From: Sphingobium lactosutens
GTDB lineage: Bacteria; Pseudomonadota; Alphaproteobacteria; Sphingomonadales; Sphingomonadaceae
NCBI RefSeq assembly: GCF_013393185.1
Contig: NZ_QJQX01000042.1
Location: forward strand, 62,001-126,000
Length of the DNA stretch: 64,000 nt
Direction of reading: 5' to 3'
Part shown: piece after piece, positions 8,903 to 17,226 of the stretch
How positions within the stretch are numbered: position 1 is the stretch's first letter
Layout of the letters: each line of letters opens with the position of its first letter
Position numbers and translations under genes: made by a program
Notes under the pieces: model-generated
The model's database searches: none
What the model was told of the DNA's origin: nothing
Seen by the model: only the letters and a program-made list of their open reading frames with translations

Positions 8903-9718
8903 ATGACACAGGAACTTTCCCGCAAGACATATGGCGTCACGGGCGGGCATTGCATTTCGGTGGCAGAGGTGGGGATTGGACCCGTTATCGTGTTTGTCCA
9001 CGGCAGCGGACCCGGCGCATCGGGCGCGTCCAATTTTCGTCAGAATGTGCAGGCATTTGTCGATGGCGGCTATCGGGTGATCCTGCCCGACCTTATCGGC
9101 TATGGCCAGTCGTCCAAGCCGGAGGGCATCGACTATACGCTCGGACTTTTCACGGATACCCTGCATGAAGCATTGACGGCACATGGCGTCGAAAGGGCCA
9201 TATTGGTCGGCAATTCGCTAGGCGGTGGCATCGCGCTCCAGATGGCGCTGGACCATCCGGACTTTGTCGATCGGCTCATCTTGATGGCGCCAGGTTGCAT
9301 TCATGAGCGGGAAGACTATTTCAGAATGCCCGGCATTGCCGGCATGGTCAGTTCCTTTGGCGGTCCCGACTTCAACGAGGAAGAGCAACGCCGTCTCATC
9401 ACCAATCTGGTACATGATCCTGTCCATGTCACGGATGCGCTGGTCAAGGAACGTTTTGCCGTCGCCCGGACCCAGCCCAAGGATGTCATCATGCGGATGC
9501 GCACGCCCAACCTGGCGCCCCGCCTTGGCGAATTGAAGATGCCGATCCTGCTCTTCTGGGGCTTCAACGAACGCTTCATGCCGCTGGAGGGGATCAATCT
9601 ATTTTTCGAGGCATGTGAGGACGTGCGCTGCGTGACCTTCAACAAGGTCGGCCATTGGGTTCAGGTCGAACGTGCCGAGGAATTCAACCGCTATGCACTG
9701 GATTTCCTCCATGGCTAG
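8903..9718 (+). CDS. hsaD: HsaD-like meta-cleavage product (C-C bond) hydrolase
   Basis: 271 residues, alpha/beta hydrolase. ATG 8903 follows GAGAGGAG; an in-frame ATG at 8888 overlaps hsaA but lacks a site. The oxyanion region FVHGSGPGASG, nucleophile Ser105 (GNSLGG) and His251 (KVGHWVQVE) are present. The usual Asp of the WGRDDR motif appears to be Glu223 (WGFNERFMPL). The enzyme hydrolyses the DSHA ring-cleavage product to HIP (DOHNAA) and 2-hydroxyhexa-2,4-dienoate. It overlaps hsaB by eight bases. Confidence 0.92.
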   Translation: MTQELSRKTYGVTGGHCISVAEVGIGPVIVFVHGSGPGASGASNFRQNVQAFVDGGYRVILPDLIGYGQSSKPEGIDYTLGLFTDTLHEALTAHGVERAILVGNSLGGGIALQMALDHPDFVDRLILMAPGCIHEREDYFRMPGIAGMVSSFGGPDFNEEEQRRLITNLVHDPVHVTDALVKERFAVARTQPKDVIMRMRTPNLAPRLGELKMPILLFWGFNERFMPLEGINLFFEACEDVRCVTFNKVGHWVQVERAEEFNRYALDFLHG

Positions 9719-10211
9719 CATATCCGATATCGGTCTGGTTGTGGAGAATGTCGTTACCGGCTTTCGCGGTGCGATGCGCCGTCTGGCGTCTGGCGTCGCG
9801 ATCGTCGTTGCCCACGGCGACAGCGCTCCGGTCGGCATGGCGGCGACGTCGATCACCTCGCTGACCATGGACCCGCCCGCTGTGCTGGTCTGCGTCAACC
9901 AGTCGGCCGGGATCCATTCCTCCCTGTCGCCGGGCAGCCCGATCAGCATCAATATCCTCTCGCGCCATCAGCAGATCGTGTCGGCGGCGTTCGGTGGCGC
10001 GGTGGCGCGGGAAAAGCGGTTCGCGGTCGGGCAATGGACACTGGATGGTCATGGCCTGCCTATGTTGGACGAAGCGCAGGCAAATCTGTCCTGCGCGATC
10101 GACAGCATCACGCCTTTCGGCACGCACAGCATCGTCGTGGCGCGCGTGGAGGCCGTGCGCCTGGGCGGAACGATCGAACCCCTCATCTATCAGGATGGAG
10201 TCTATTTGTGA
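9711..10211 (+). CDS. hsaB: HsaB-like flavin reductase component
   Basis: 166 residues of the flavin reductase-like domain family, started at ATG 9711 inside the end of hsaD. The family blocks FRGAMRRLASGVAIVVA, GMAATSITSLTMDPPAVLVCVN and SINILSRHQ are present, as is the C-terminal HSIVVARVEAV. It supplies reduced flavin to HsaA using NAD(P)H. Translational coupling is likely on both sides: eight-base overlap with hsaD and a GTGA overlap with hsaE. Confidence 0.9.
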   Translation: MASISDIGLVVENVVTGFRGAMRRLASGVAIVVAHGDSAPVGMAATSITSLTMDPPAVLVCVNQSAGIHSSLSPGSPISINILSRHQQIVSAAFGGAVAREKRFAVGQWTLDGHGLPMLDEAQANLSCAIDSITPFGTHSIVVARVEAVRLGGTIEPLIYQDGVYL

Positions 10212-11002
10212 GCGACACAGTATCGCAGAGCCGGAATGACCTGCTGGCGGACGAGCTTTACCTCGCGCTGCGGGAAGAGCGCACGGTCCCGCCGCTGACG
10301 GACCGGTATCCCAGCCTCACCATCGATGACGCCTATGCGATTTCGCTGGGCGCGCTCGAACGACGCAAGGCTGATGGCGAACGCATCGTCGGCAAGAAGA
10401 TCGGCGTCACCTCGAAGGCGGTGCAGGACATGCTCGGCGTGCACCAGCCCGATTTCGGCTTCCTGACCGACCGCATGTTCGTGGACGGCGACATCGACAT
10501 CAAGGCCAATGGGCTGATCCAGCCACGAGCCGAGGCGGAGATCGGCTTTGTCCTGAAGGACAGGCTGAAGGGGCCAGGGGTCACGGCGGAACAGGTGATC
10601 GCCGCGACCGAAGCGATCGTCCCCTGTTTCGAAATCGTCGATAGCCGAATCCAGGACTGGAAGATCGGCATTGTCGACACGGTGGCGGACAATGCCAGTT
10701 GTGGCGTCTATGTACTGGGCGAGGCCCGCGCCGATCCGCGCGCGTACGACCTGCCCAATCTCCACGTCACCGTGACCAAAAATGGTGAGCCACTGTCGGA
10801 AGGCTATGGCCATGCCGTTCAGGGTTCCCCGGCTGAGGCAGTGGCGTGGCTCGCCAATACGCTGGGGGTTTATGGCGTGACGCTGGAGGCGGGCGACGTG
10901 ATCCTGTCGGGCAGCCTGGTGCCGCTGGAACCGGCGAAGGCCGGCGATGTGTTTGAAATGCAGTTGCATGGCGTGGGCGCTTGCACTGCGCGCTTCGTTT
11001 AA
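10208..11002 (+). CDS. hsaE: HsaE-like 2-hydroxyhexa-2,4-dienoate hydratase
   Basis: 264 residues from GTG 10208, whose GTGA overlaps the hsaB stop. Family features of the fumarylacetoacetate hydrolase/MhpD fold are present: GKKIGVTSKAVQDMLGV near residue 65, PRAEAEIGFVL and EIVDSRIQDWKIGIVDTVADNAS with acidic metal ligands. It hydrates the C6 dienoate released by HsaD to 4-hydroxy-2-oxohexanoate. It is followed by hsaG and hsaF, the usual order E-G-F of steroid meta-cleavage tails. Confidence 0.92.
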   Translation: MSDTVSQSRNDLLADELYLALREERTVPPLTDRYPSLTIDDAYAISLGALERRKADGERIVGKKIGVTSKAVQDMLGVHQPDFGFLTDRMFVDGDIDIKANGLIQPRAEAEIGFVLKDRLKGPGVTAEQVIAATEAIVPCFEIVDSRIQDWKIGIVDTVADNASCGVYVLGEARADPRAYDLPNLHVTVTKNGEPLSEGYGHAVQGSPAEAVAWLANTLGVYGVTLEAGDVILSGSLVPLEPAKAGDVFEMQLHGVGACTARFV

Positions 11003-11014
11003 AAGGGAGGCTTC

Positions 11015-11962
11015 ATGACTGGCAAGGTCAAGGCAGCGATTATCGGGTCGGGCAATATCGGCACCGATCTGATGATCAAGATGATCAAATATCCGCAGAA
11101 TATGGAACTTGTCGCCGTGGTCGGCATCGACGAGGCATCCGAAGGCCTCGCCATGGCGCGCGAGCACGGCGTGGCGACAACCCATGAAGGGCTGGACGGC
11201 CTGCGCGCCATGCCGGGCTATGCCGAAATCGGCATCGTTTTTGACGCCACATCGGCTTATGCCCACAAGGTCCATGACGCAGCACTGCGCGCCGACGGCA
11301 AGCAGGTGGTCGATCTGACCCCGGCAGCCATCGGCCCGTACACCATCCCGACCGTCAACGGCGAAGCCAATCTGGATGCCGGGAACGTCAACATGGTGAC
11401 ATGCGGGGGGCAGGCGACGATCCCGATGGTCGCCGCCGTCAGCCAGGTGGCGACCGTCCACTATGCCGAGATCGTGGCGTCGGTATCCTCGCGCTCGGCA
11501 GGTCCCGGCACCCGCGCCAATATCGATGAATTCACCCGCACGACTGCAGGGGCTATCGAAAAGGTCGGCGGCGCAGCGCAGGGCAAGGCGATCATCATTT
11601 TGAACCCCGCCGAACCGCCGATGATCATGCGCGACACGGTCTTCACCCTATCCGAAGGCGCTGACGAGGACACCATCCGCGCCTCGGTCGAAGCGATGGT
11701 GAAGAAGGTGCAGGCCTATGTCCCCGGCTATCGCCTGAAGCAGGAGGTGCAGTTCGAGCGCTTCGGCGACAATAACAAGCTCAAGATTCCCGGCCGCGGC
11801 GAGTTTAGCGGAATCAAGACGATGATCCTGCTCGAAGTCGAAGGGGCAGGGGACTATCTGCCCAGCTATTCGGGCAATCTCGACATCATGACCGCCGCCG
11901 CCAAGGCGACCGGCGAGCTGCTGGCGCAGCGCATCAGCGAAGGAAAGAAGGTGGCCGCATGA
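11015..11962 (+). CDS. hsaG: HsaG-like acylating propanal/acetaldehyde dehydrogenase
   Basis: 315 residues. N-terminal Rossmann fold [14 protein letters not shown], catalytic Cys130 in [11 protein letters not shown] and the aldolase-contact and cofactor regions typical of BphJ/DmpF are seen. It converts the aldehyde released by HsaF (propanal in steroid degradation) to its CoA ester. A clear AAGGGAGG site precedes ATG 11015, and the stop overlaps the hsaF start by four bases, consistent with the obligate HsaG-HsaF channelled complex. Confidence 0.94.
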   Translation: MTGKVKAAIIGSGNIGTDLMIKMIKYPQNMELVAVVGIDEASEGLAMAREHGVATTHEGLDGLRAMPGYAEIGIVFDATSAYAHKVHDAALRADGKQVVDLTPAAIGPYTIPTVNGEANLDAGNVNMVTCGGQATIPMVAAVSQVATVHYAEIVASVSSRSAGPGTRANIDEFTRTTAGAIEKVGGAAQGKAIIILNPAEPPMIMRDTVFTLSEGADEDTIRASVEAMVKKVQAYVPGYRLKQEVQFERFGDNNKLKIPGRGEFSGIKTMILLEVEGAGDYLPSYSGNLDIMTAAAKATGELLAQRISEGKKVAA

Positions 11963-13002
11963 CCGCAAAGTTCAATGTGGAAAAGGGCGACAAGCTCTAT
12001 ATCCAGGACGTGACCTTGCGCGATGGCATGCACGCCATCCGCCACATGTACGGCATCGACCATGTGACGGCGATCGCCAAGGCGTTGGATGATGCCGGTG
12101 TTGACGCGATTGAGGTCGCCCATGGCGACGGCCTCAACGGCGCCAGCTTCAACTATGGCTTCGGCGCGCATACCGACTGGGAATGGCTGGAGGCGGTGGC
12201 TTCGGTGCTGACCCGATCGGTCCTGACCACCCTGATCCTGCCCGGCGTCGGCACGGTTGACGAACTGCGCCGCGCCTATGATATCGGCGTGCGCTCGGTC
12301 CGTGTCGCAACCCATTGCACCGAAGCTGACGTGTCCAGGCAGCATATCGGCATCGCCCGCGACTTGGGCATGGACGTGGCCGGCTTCCTGATGATGAGCC
12401 ACATGATCGAGCCGGAAAAGCTCGCGCAGCAGGCATTGCTGATGGAAAGCTACGGCGCACAGTGCGTCTATGTGACCGATAGCGGCGGCGCGCTCGACAT
12501 GGACGGGGTGAAGGCCCGGCTCGAAGCCTATGACCGGGTACTCAAGCCCGAAACCCAGCGCGGCATGCACGCCCACCATAATCTCGCGCTGGGCGTGGCC
12601 AATTCGATCGTGGCAGCGCAGGGTGGCGCGGTGCGTATCGATGCATCGTTGACCGGCATGGGCGCTGGCGCGGGCAATGCGCCGCTCGAAGTCTTCATCG
12701 CCGCCGCCGATCGCAAGGGCTGGAACCATGGCTGCGATGTCAATGCGCTCATGGACGCCGCTGAAGATCTGGTGCGACCGCTTCAGGACCGTCCGGTGCG
12801 GGTCGATCGCGAAACCCTCGCGCTTGGCTATGCGGGTGTCTATTCCAGCTTCCTACGTCATGCGGAAAAGGCGGCCGAAACCTACGGCCTCGACACGCGC
12901 ACCATCCTGGTCGAACTCGGGCGCCGCAAGATGGTCGGGGGGCAGGAGGACATGATCGTCGACGTCGCGCTCGACATGCTGAAGGCACGCGAAACCGCCT
13001 GA
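11959..13002 (+). CDS. hsaF: HsaF-like 4-hydroxy-2-oxovalerate/-hexanoate aldolase
   Basis: 347 residues of the DRE-TIM aldolase family. [14 protein letters not shown] carries the Mn-binding Asp and the catalytic His region, and [14 protein letters not shown] gives the two metal His. The C-terminal lid domain that contacts the dehydrogenase is present ([15 protein letters not shown]). It splits 4-hydroxy-2-oxohexanoate into pyruvate and propanal. The gene ends about 60 bases before the TIM-barrel gene, so the operon may continue. Confidence 0.94.
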   Translation: MTAKFNVEKGDKLYIQDVTLRDGMHAIRHMYGIDHVTAIAKALDDAGVDAIEVAHGDGLNGASFNYGFGAHTDWEWLEAVASVLTRSVLTTLILPGVGTVDELRRAYDIGVRSVRVATHCTEADVSRQHIGIARDLGMDVAGFLMMSHMIEPEKLAQQALLMESYGAQCVYVTDSGGALDMDGVKARLEAYDRVLKPETQRGMHAHHNLALGVANSIVAAQGGAVRIDASLTGMGAGAGNAPLEVFIAAADRKGWNHGCDVNALMDAAEDLVRPLQDRPVRVDRETLALGYAGVYSSFLRHAEKAAETYGLDTRTILVELGRRKMVGGQEDMIVDVALDMLKARETA

Positions 13003-13063
13003 CTCCAGCCGGCCGGGCGATATGGTCCGGCCGGATCGACAGATAGAGAAGGAGGAGAGGCGC

Positions 13064-13945
13064 GTGGCGGCCCGGAACAGCCTGTCGCTCGACCATATCA
13101 CCGTAACCGACACGACACCGTGGCGCCTTGCGCAGCTTGCCGCCGCGACGGGATGCACCGGCATCTGTCCTTTCCTCTATGCGATGGACGTGCTGCCCGC
13201 AATGCCGCGCTACAATCTCGTCGCCGATCGCGCCGCGCGCCGCGCGACCCGCGATGCGCTGACGGCGACTGGCATCGCGGTCGACCTCGTCTACCCTTTC
13301 ACCATGGCGGGGCGCACGGTCGTTGCCGATTTCGCGCCCGTGCTGGAGGCGGGAGCGGAACTCGGCGCGCCGCTCGCCAATATCCTCTGCTATGATCGCG
13401 AACCTGCCCGGCGCACCGAGAAACTGGTGGAACTGGCCGAACTTGCCGCGCCCTACGGCATCGGCCTTGCCATCGAATTCTATCCGCCCTCGCAGCTTCG
13501 CACTCTCGGTCAGGCCCTCGTCGAGATCGAGAGGATCGGGCGAGCGGATGTCGGCGTCATCGTCGATCTGCTGCATATCATGCGCGGCGGCGATGTTGCG
13601 GCCAGCATGGCCCTGCTTTCGCACCCTTCGATCCGCATGGCGCAGCTTTCCGACGGACCGGCGGAGATGCCGACCGACCGGATCGAATGGGAAGCGGGCC
13701 GCCAGCGGCAACTGCCGGGCGAAGGCAGTTTTGACATTCGCGCTTTCACGGCCGCCCTTGCGCCGCATGTTCCGCTCAGCGTGGAAGCGCCGCGGCAGTC
13801 GGCCCTCGACGCTGGCATGTCCGTACTGGAACGCGCCCGCGCAGCGGTGGAAGCGACCCGCACCTGCCTCCTCCAATCGGACGATGACGATGCCGTCGAC
13901 CGGCGCTATCCCGTGCGGACAACAAATCATGATCGAACAGGATGA
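13064..13945 (+). CDS. sugar phosphate isomerase/epimerase-like TIM barrel protein
   Basis: 293 residues from GTG 13064 behind GGAGGAG. The sequence reads as a xylose-isomerase-like (AP endonuclease 2) barrel: early DHITVTDTTPWRLAQLAAATG, metal-type acidic positions in LAIEFYPPS (Glu) and VGVIVDLLHIMRGGD (Asp/His), then IRMAQLSDGP and LSVEAPRQ late. Members catalyse isomerisation or dehydration of hydroxy-ketones, but the substrate cannot be inferred. It is placed directly after hsaF and overlaps the following esterase by four bases, so it may process a steroid-derived fragment. Confidence 0.7.
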   Translation: MAARNSLSLDHITVTDTTPWRLAQLAAATGCTGICPFLYAMDVLPAMPRYNLVADRAARRATRDALTATGIAVDLVYPFTMAGRTVVADFAPVLEAGAELGAPLANILCYDREPARRTEKLVELAELAAPYGIGLAIEFYPPSQLRTLGQALVEIERIGRADVGVIVDLLHIMRGGDVAASMALLSHPSIRMAQLSDGPAEMPTDRIEWEAGRQRQLPGEGSFDIRAFTAALAPHVPLSVEAPRQSALDAGMSVLERARAAVEATRTCLLQSDDDDAVDRRYPVRTTNHDRTG

Positions 13946-14907
13946 AGATGATGCGTGACCTCGTTGATCCGGCCCTCTTGCCCGGCCTGGACCTGATGCC
14001 GGCGCTTGAACTCAATGGGAACAGCCTGCCAGCCATCCGCCAGGGCATGGAGCAGATGGCGGCTATGGCCCCGGAGCCAGAAGGCGCCGGAGTCACATGG
14101 CGCGAGGATCGCGTGGCGACAACGGACGGTCATTATATATCGGTGCGCATATATACGCCAACGGGGCTTTCCACTGCATTGCCGGCCATCCTCCACATCC
14201 ATGGCGGTGGCTATGTGACGGGTTCGGTCGCCATGAACCACGCCTCCAATCTGGTGCTGGCGAGCGCGGCCGGGGCAGTGATCATATCGGTCGATTATCG
14301 GCTGGCGCCCGAAACGATTGCACCCGGTGCGGTTGAGGATTGTTATGCGGCGCTACGCTGGCTGCACGATCAGGCGGCGCAACTCGGTGTCAATCCGGCG
14401 CGCATCGCAGTGCGCGGCGAAAGCGCAGGCGGCGGCCTTGCGGCAGCGCTCTGCCTGCTGGCGCGCGATCGGGGCGGTCCGGCGATCGTGCATCAGAACC
14501 TCATCTATCCGATGCTCGATGACCGAACCTGCATCACACGGCTGGCCGATCATCAGGGCGCCTTTGTCTGGACCCCGCAGGCCAATGATTTTGGTTGGCG
14601 TTCATTGCTGGGGCAGGCACCGGGCGGTGCCGACATATCGCCCTATGCCGCGCCCGCCCGCGCAAGCGACCTGACCGGTCTGCCGCCCGTCTTCATCGCG
14701 GTCGGCGCGCTCGACCTGTTCCTGGTCGAGGACATGGATTATGCCCGTCGCCTGATCGAGGCTGGCGTGGCCACCGAACTTCATGTCCACGCCGGCGCCT
14801 ATCATGGCTTTGACATACTGCCCGATGCACCGGTCTCCATGCGGATGAAGCGGGATGCCGTCGCCGCCCTGCGCCGGGCCTTGCATGGAGAGGACGGAGC
14901 GGCCTGA
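13942..14907 (+). CDS. alpha/beta hydrolase, hormone-sensitive-lipase family esterase
   Basis: 321 residues. HIHGGGYVTGS provides the HGGG oxyanion motif, GESAGGGLAAAL the nucleophile Ser, GALDLFLVED the Asp and GAYHGFDILP the His, so the catalytic triad is complete. ATGA overlaps the preceding stop; ATGs at 13948 and 13951 are alternatives. Such esterases cut small acyl esters or lactones. Being the last gene of the hsa operon, it may open a lactone or release an ester-linked side group from a steroid; this is inference. Confidence 0.85.
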   Translation: MKMMRDLVDPALLPGLDLMPALELNGNSLPAIRQGMEQMAAMAPEPEGAGVTWREDRVATTDGHYISVRIYTPTGLSTALPAILHIHGGGYVTGSVAMNHASNLVLASAAGAVIISVDYRLAPETIAPGAVEDCYAALRWLHDQAAQLGVNPARIAVRGESAGGGLAAALCLLARDRGGPAIVHQNLIYPMLDDRTCITRLADHQGAFVWTPQANDFGWRSLLGQAPGGADISPYAAPARASDLTGLPPVFIAVGALDLFLVEDMDYARRLIEAGVATELHVHAGAYHGFDILPDAPVSMRMKRDAVAALRRALHGEDGAA

Positions 14908-14917
14908 TCGCCCCGTC

Positions 14918-14947
14918 GTTGCGTGCCGCGATCATGCGGCACGCAAC
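14918..14947. terminator. bidirectional terminator hairpin between convergent genes
   Basis: A perfect 12-base stem, GTTGCGTGCCGC (14918-14929) and its complement (14936-14947), with a six-base loop. It lies between the esterase and the convergent aldo/keto reductase, and overlaps the last codons of the latter. No long T run follows. Confidence 0.7.
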
Positions 14948-15900
14948 TCCGCCAGTTCGTCGGCCGACAGGGTAAGGGCGGCTGCCTTCACGCTCTCCTC
15001 GACCCGCGCCGGGCTGGACGCGCCGAAGATCGGGATCACCTGTTGCGGCTGGTTCATCAGATAAGCAAGCGCGACCTCTGGCACGGTCGCGCCATGGCGC
15101 GCGGCGACCGCCCTGGCTGCTGCAAAGCGCGCCTTGTTGACCGGATTGTCGTAAAAGCCCTTGAGTGTGTCGGATATCGCATCCTCGCCCTGTTCCAGCA
15201 TGGCGAAATAGCCCCGGCTCTGTGAACAATAGGGGATGATCGCAAGGTCGGCATCCCTGAGTGCGCCGGCATGATCCTCGAAATAGAGCTGATAACCTTG
15301 CTGCAGGGCGTTCATTTCATGCGGCTTGGCAAGACCCCAAAATGGTTCGACCGCGACGAAGCCGGTCTTGCCGCTGGCCTTGGCATAGGCATTGGCCTCC
15401 AGCACGCGTGCGGCGGTCCAGTTGGAGGCGCCGAACCAGCGGATTTTTCCAGCCATCTTGGCCTCGTGCAGGAAATCGATCAATTCATCGACCGGCGTTT
15501 CCATATTGTCCATGTGCAGCCAGTAAAGATCGATCCGGTCGATGCCCAGATGGTCCAGGCTCTCGTTCAGGTCGCTGGCGATGCTGGCGGGATCGACGCG
15601 ATTGCGATAATCGCCCGCCCGCATGTCGAAATGACCGCCCTTGGTCGCGATGACGAAGTCGTCGCGGGTTTGACTTTTCAGCCAGGCGCCGATCGCCCGT
15701 TCGCTTGCGCCCTTGGGTGCGTCGGGAACCCAGTCGCCATAGGATCGTGCGCTATCGATGAAATTGCCGCCCAATGCAGAAAAGCGGTCGAGGATCGCAT
15801 TGCTCCGCTGCTGGTCGATAGCTGTACCAAGCATATTGGTGCCATAGCATAGGCGGCTGACCGTCAGGTCGGTATGGGCGATCTTTACCTTTGAAAGCAT
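14932..15900 (-). CDS. aldo/keto reductase
   Basis: 322 residues, full-length AKR barrel. The catalytic tetrad is visible as Asp/Tyr in NFIDSARSYGDW, Lys in FVIATKGGHF and His in LYWLHMDN; the C-terminal NADP region includes IPIFGASSPARVEESV. Its first bases face an AT-rich control region shared with the divergent Lrp/AsnC pair. AKRs in this setting could act as 3-hydroxysteroid dehydrogenases/reductases, but the sequence looks like the broad general-stress AKR type, so the substrate is open. Confidence 0.88.
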   Translation of the reverse strand: MLSKVKIAHTDLTVSRLCYGTNMLGTAIDQQRSNAILDRFSALGGNFIDSARSYGDWVPDAPKGASERAIGAWLKSQTRDDFVIATKGGHFDMRAGDYRNRVDPASIASDLNESLDHLGIDRIDLYWLHMDNMETPVDELIDFLHEAKMAGKIRWFGASNWTAARVLEANAYAKASGKTGFVAVEPFWGLAKPHEMNALQQGYQLYFEDHAGALRDADLAIIPYCSQSRGYFAMLEQGEDAISDTLKGFYDNPVNKARFAAARAVAARHGATVPEVALAYLMNQPQQVIPIFGASSPARVEESVKAAALTLSADELAELRAA

Positions 15901-16181
15901 GACTGTCTCCTGCTTGGCTCTGCGGCTCCGCTATGCATATTCTGCCAGAACGACCGGCTCGAACGGCAAATTTCCGGGGTCGTGATGTGCCATCTATATG
16001 CGCATATCTGAGATTGTATCGATATTTTCATGCATAATACTATTATATTTATGATATAAAATACGCATATGAATGATCTGCGCGACGATCGAAACGGTCC
16101 TTCGCGGCTTTTGTGCCATGACGTCTGGCGCCCCCCATTTCTGCACGCTATGGTCCCGCCCGGAAATGGAGGCGGTACGGA
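15901..16181. promoter_or_regulatory. divergent control region of AKR and first Lrp/AsnC pair
   Basis: 281 bases without a gene. The perfect 12-base palindrome ATATGCGCATAT is at 15996-16007, related half-sites occur as ATGCATAT (15933) and ATGCATAA (16030), and TACGCATAT sits at 16062-16070. TTGTAT (16014-16019) and TACTAT (16038-16043), 18 apart, could be a rightward promoter. The motif matches boxes at the other promoters of the window, suggesting autoregulation by the regulators encoded just downstream. Confidence 0.5.
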
Positions 16182-16664
16182 ATGCAGATCAGAAGCGGGC
16201 GGTCGCAGACACCGCCGATCTTGGACGCCCTTGATAACAGCATCATCGATATTCTGCGTACCAATGGCCGCACGACCAATCAGGATATTGCCAAGCAATT
16301 GTCGGTGACGGCCGCGACGGTTTCGGCACGTTTGCAGAAGATGGAGGATGCGCGCGCCATGCGCGTGGTCGCCGTCACGGATTTCGCGGCGCTGGGCTAT
16401 AATGTCATCATTGCCGTCGGCGTGAAGGTGCAGGGGCGTGGCGTTCAGGCGGTCGGCCATGATCTCGCCAAATTTCCCGAAGTGCTGAGCGTCAACGTCA
16501 TGAATGGCCCCTGCGATATCGAATTGATGGTCGCGCTGCATGATTTCTCGGAAGTGCAGCAATTTCTCTATGATCATATCGCCAGCATCGCCGGCGTTGC
16601 CCAGATCGATGCCGGCATAGCCGTAGATATTGCAAAATATGAATTCAATGTGGTGCCGCTATGA
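16182..16664 (+). CDS. Lrp/AsnC family regulator, first of tandem pair 1
   Basis: 160 residues. N-terminal AsnC helix-turn-helix (ALDNSIIDILRTNGRTTNQDIAKQ... with recognition helix VTAATVSARLQKM, residues about 20-65) and a C-terminal RAM/ligand-binding domain starting VVAVTDFAALGYNVIIAVGV. It overlaps the next Lrp/AsnC gene by four bases (ATGA). It resembles the first member of the second pair (46304) more than its own neighbour, especially in the MEDA/RVVAV linker. Proposed role: partner in a heteromeric regulator of the surrounding catabolic promoters. Confidence 0.9.
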   Translation: MQIRSGRSQTPPILDALDNSIIDILRTNGRTTNQDIAKQLSVTAATVSARLQKMEDARAMRVVAVTDFAALGYNVIIAVGVKVQGRGVQAVGHDLAKFPEVLSVNVMNGPCDIELMVALHDFSEVQQFLYDHIASIAGVAQIDAGIAVDIAKYEFNVVPL

Positions 16665-17149
16665 CCGATGCGAACTGGCAACGGCTGGATGCGCTCGATC
16701 ACAAGATCGTCGCCAAACTTGCGCTCGATGCACGCATTTCCAATCGCGCGATCGCGGCCGAACTCGGCGTGACCGAGGGCACGATCCGCACGCGCATCAA
16801 GCGCTTGCAGAATGAAGGGCTGATCCAGTTTACCGTGGTCACGGATTTCCGCATGGCCGGATCGCCCAACCTGTGCATGCTCGGCATCGATGCCGATCCG
16901 TCGCGTGTCACCGAAGTCGCGGAGCGGCTGAAGCAGATGCCGGAGATCAGCTGTGTCGTGCTGATGCTCGGCCGTTACAATCTGCTGGCGATGGGTTTGT
17001 TCACCAATATTGAGCAGCTCAATGAATTGATCGTCGAGCAGATCCGTAGTCTGCCGGGTGTTCAACGGGTGGAAACCTCTATTTCGGTCCACAATCTGAA
17101 ATATGAGGCCGGGGTGGCGAAGATCACCCCCGCGGCCGTGATCGACTGA
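16661..17149 (+). CDS. Lrp/AsnC family regulator, second of tandem pair 1
   Basis: 162 residues with the AsnC-type HTH (LDHKIVAKLALDARISNRAI, recognition helix TEGTIRTRIKRLQNEGLI) and a RAM domain (MLGIDADPSRVTEVAERL, ending PGVQRVETSISVHNLKY). The gene is translationally coupled to the preceding regulator. The HTH is close to that of 46780-47265, the second member of the other pair. Canonical Lrp proteins are homo-oligomers, so a conserved coupled pair suggests a mixed oligomer; that is inference. Confidence 0.9.
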   Translation: MTDANWQRLDALDHKIVAKLALDARISNRAIAAELGVTEGTIRTRIKRLQNEGLIQFTVVTDFRMAGSPNLCMLGIDADPSRVTEVAERLKQMPEISCVVLMLGRYNLLAMGLFTNIEQLNELIVEQIRSLPGVQRVETSISVHNLKYEAGVAKITPAAVID

Positions 17150-17164
17150 CGCTTTCCCTCCGGC

Positions 17165-17197
17165 GGCTCGGCAGCAGCGCTTCGCTGTTGCCGAGCC
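17165..17197. terminator. terminator hairpin between Lrp/AsnC pair and receptor gene
   Basis: A long stem formed by GGCTCGGCA (17165-17173) with TGCCGAGCC (17189-17197), continued inward by CAGCG/CGCTG. It sits between two convergent genes and could serve both strands; no T run is evident. Confidence 0.65.
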
Positions 17198-17226
17198 GGG
17201 AACGGTGGCCCGGCTCGGCCAGCCGG

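Noticed and set aside
1..13002. Biphenyl/phenol meta-cleavage pathway as an explanation for the hsa-like genes
   Set aside because: The HsaA/HsaB pair, HsaC-type dioxygenase and especially IpdA/IpdB/IpdC/EchA20 in one locus are specific to steroid ring degradation.
10202..13930. Minus-strand frames of 290-420 codons opposite hsaE-hsaF and the TIM-barrel gene
   Set aside because: Low-complexity composition and no domain; the opposite strand holds well-recognised enzymes.
16069..16308. 79-codon plus frame before the first Lrp/AsnC gene
   Set aside because: Overlaps the regulator in another frame and lacks a ribosome site.
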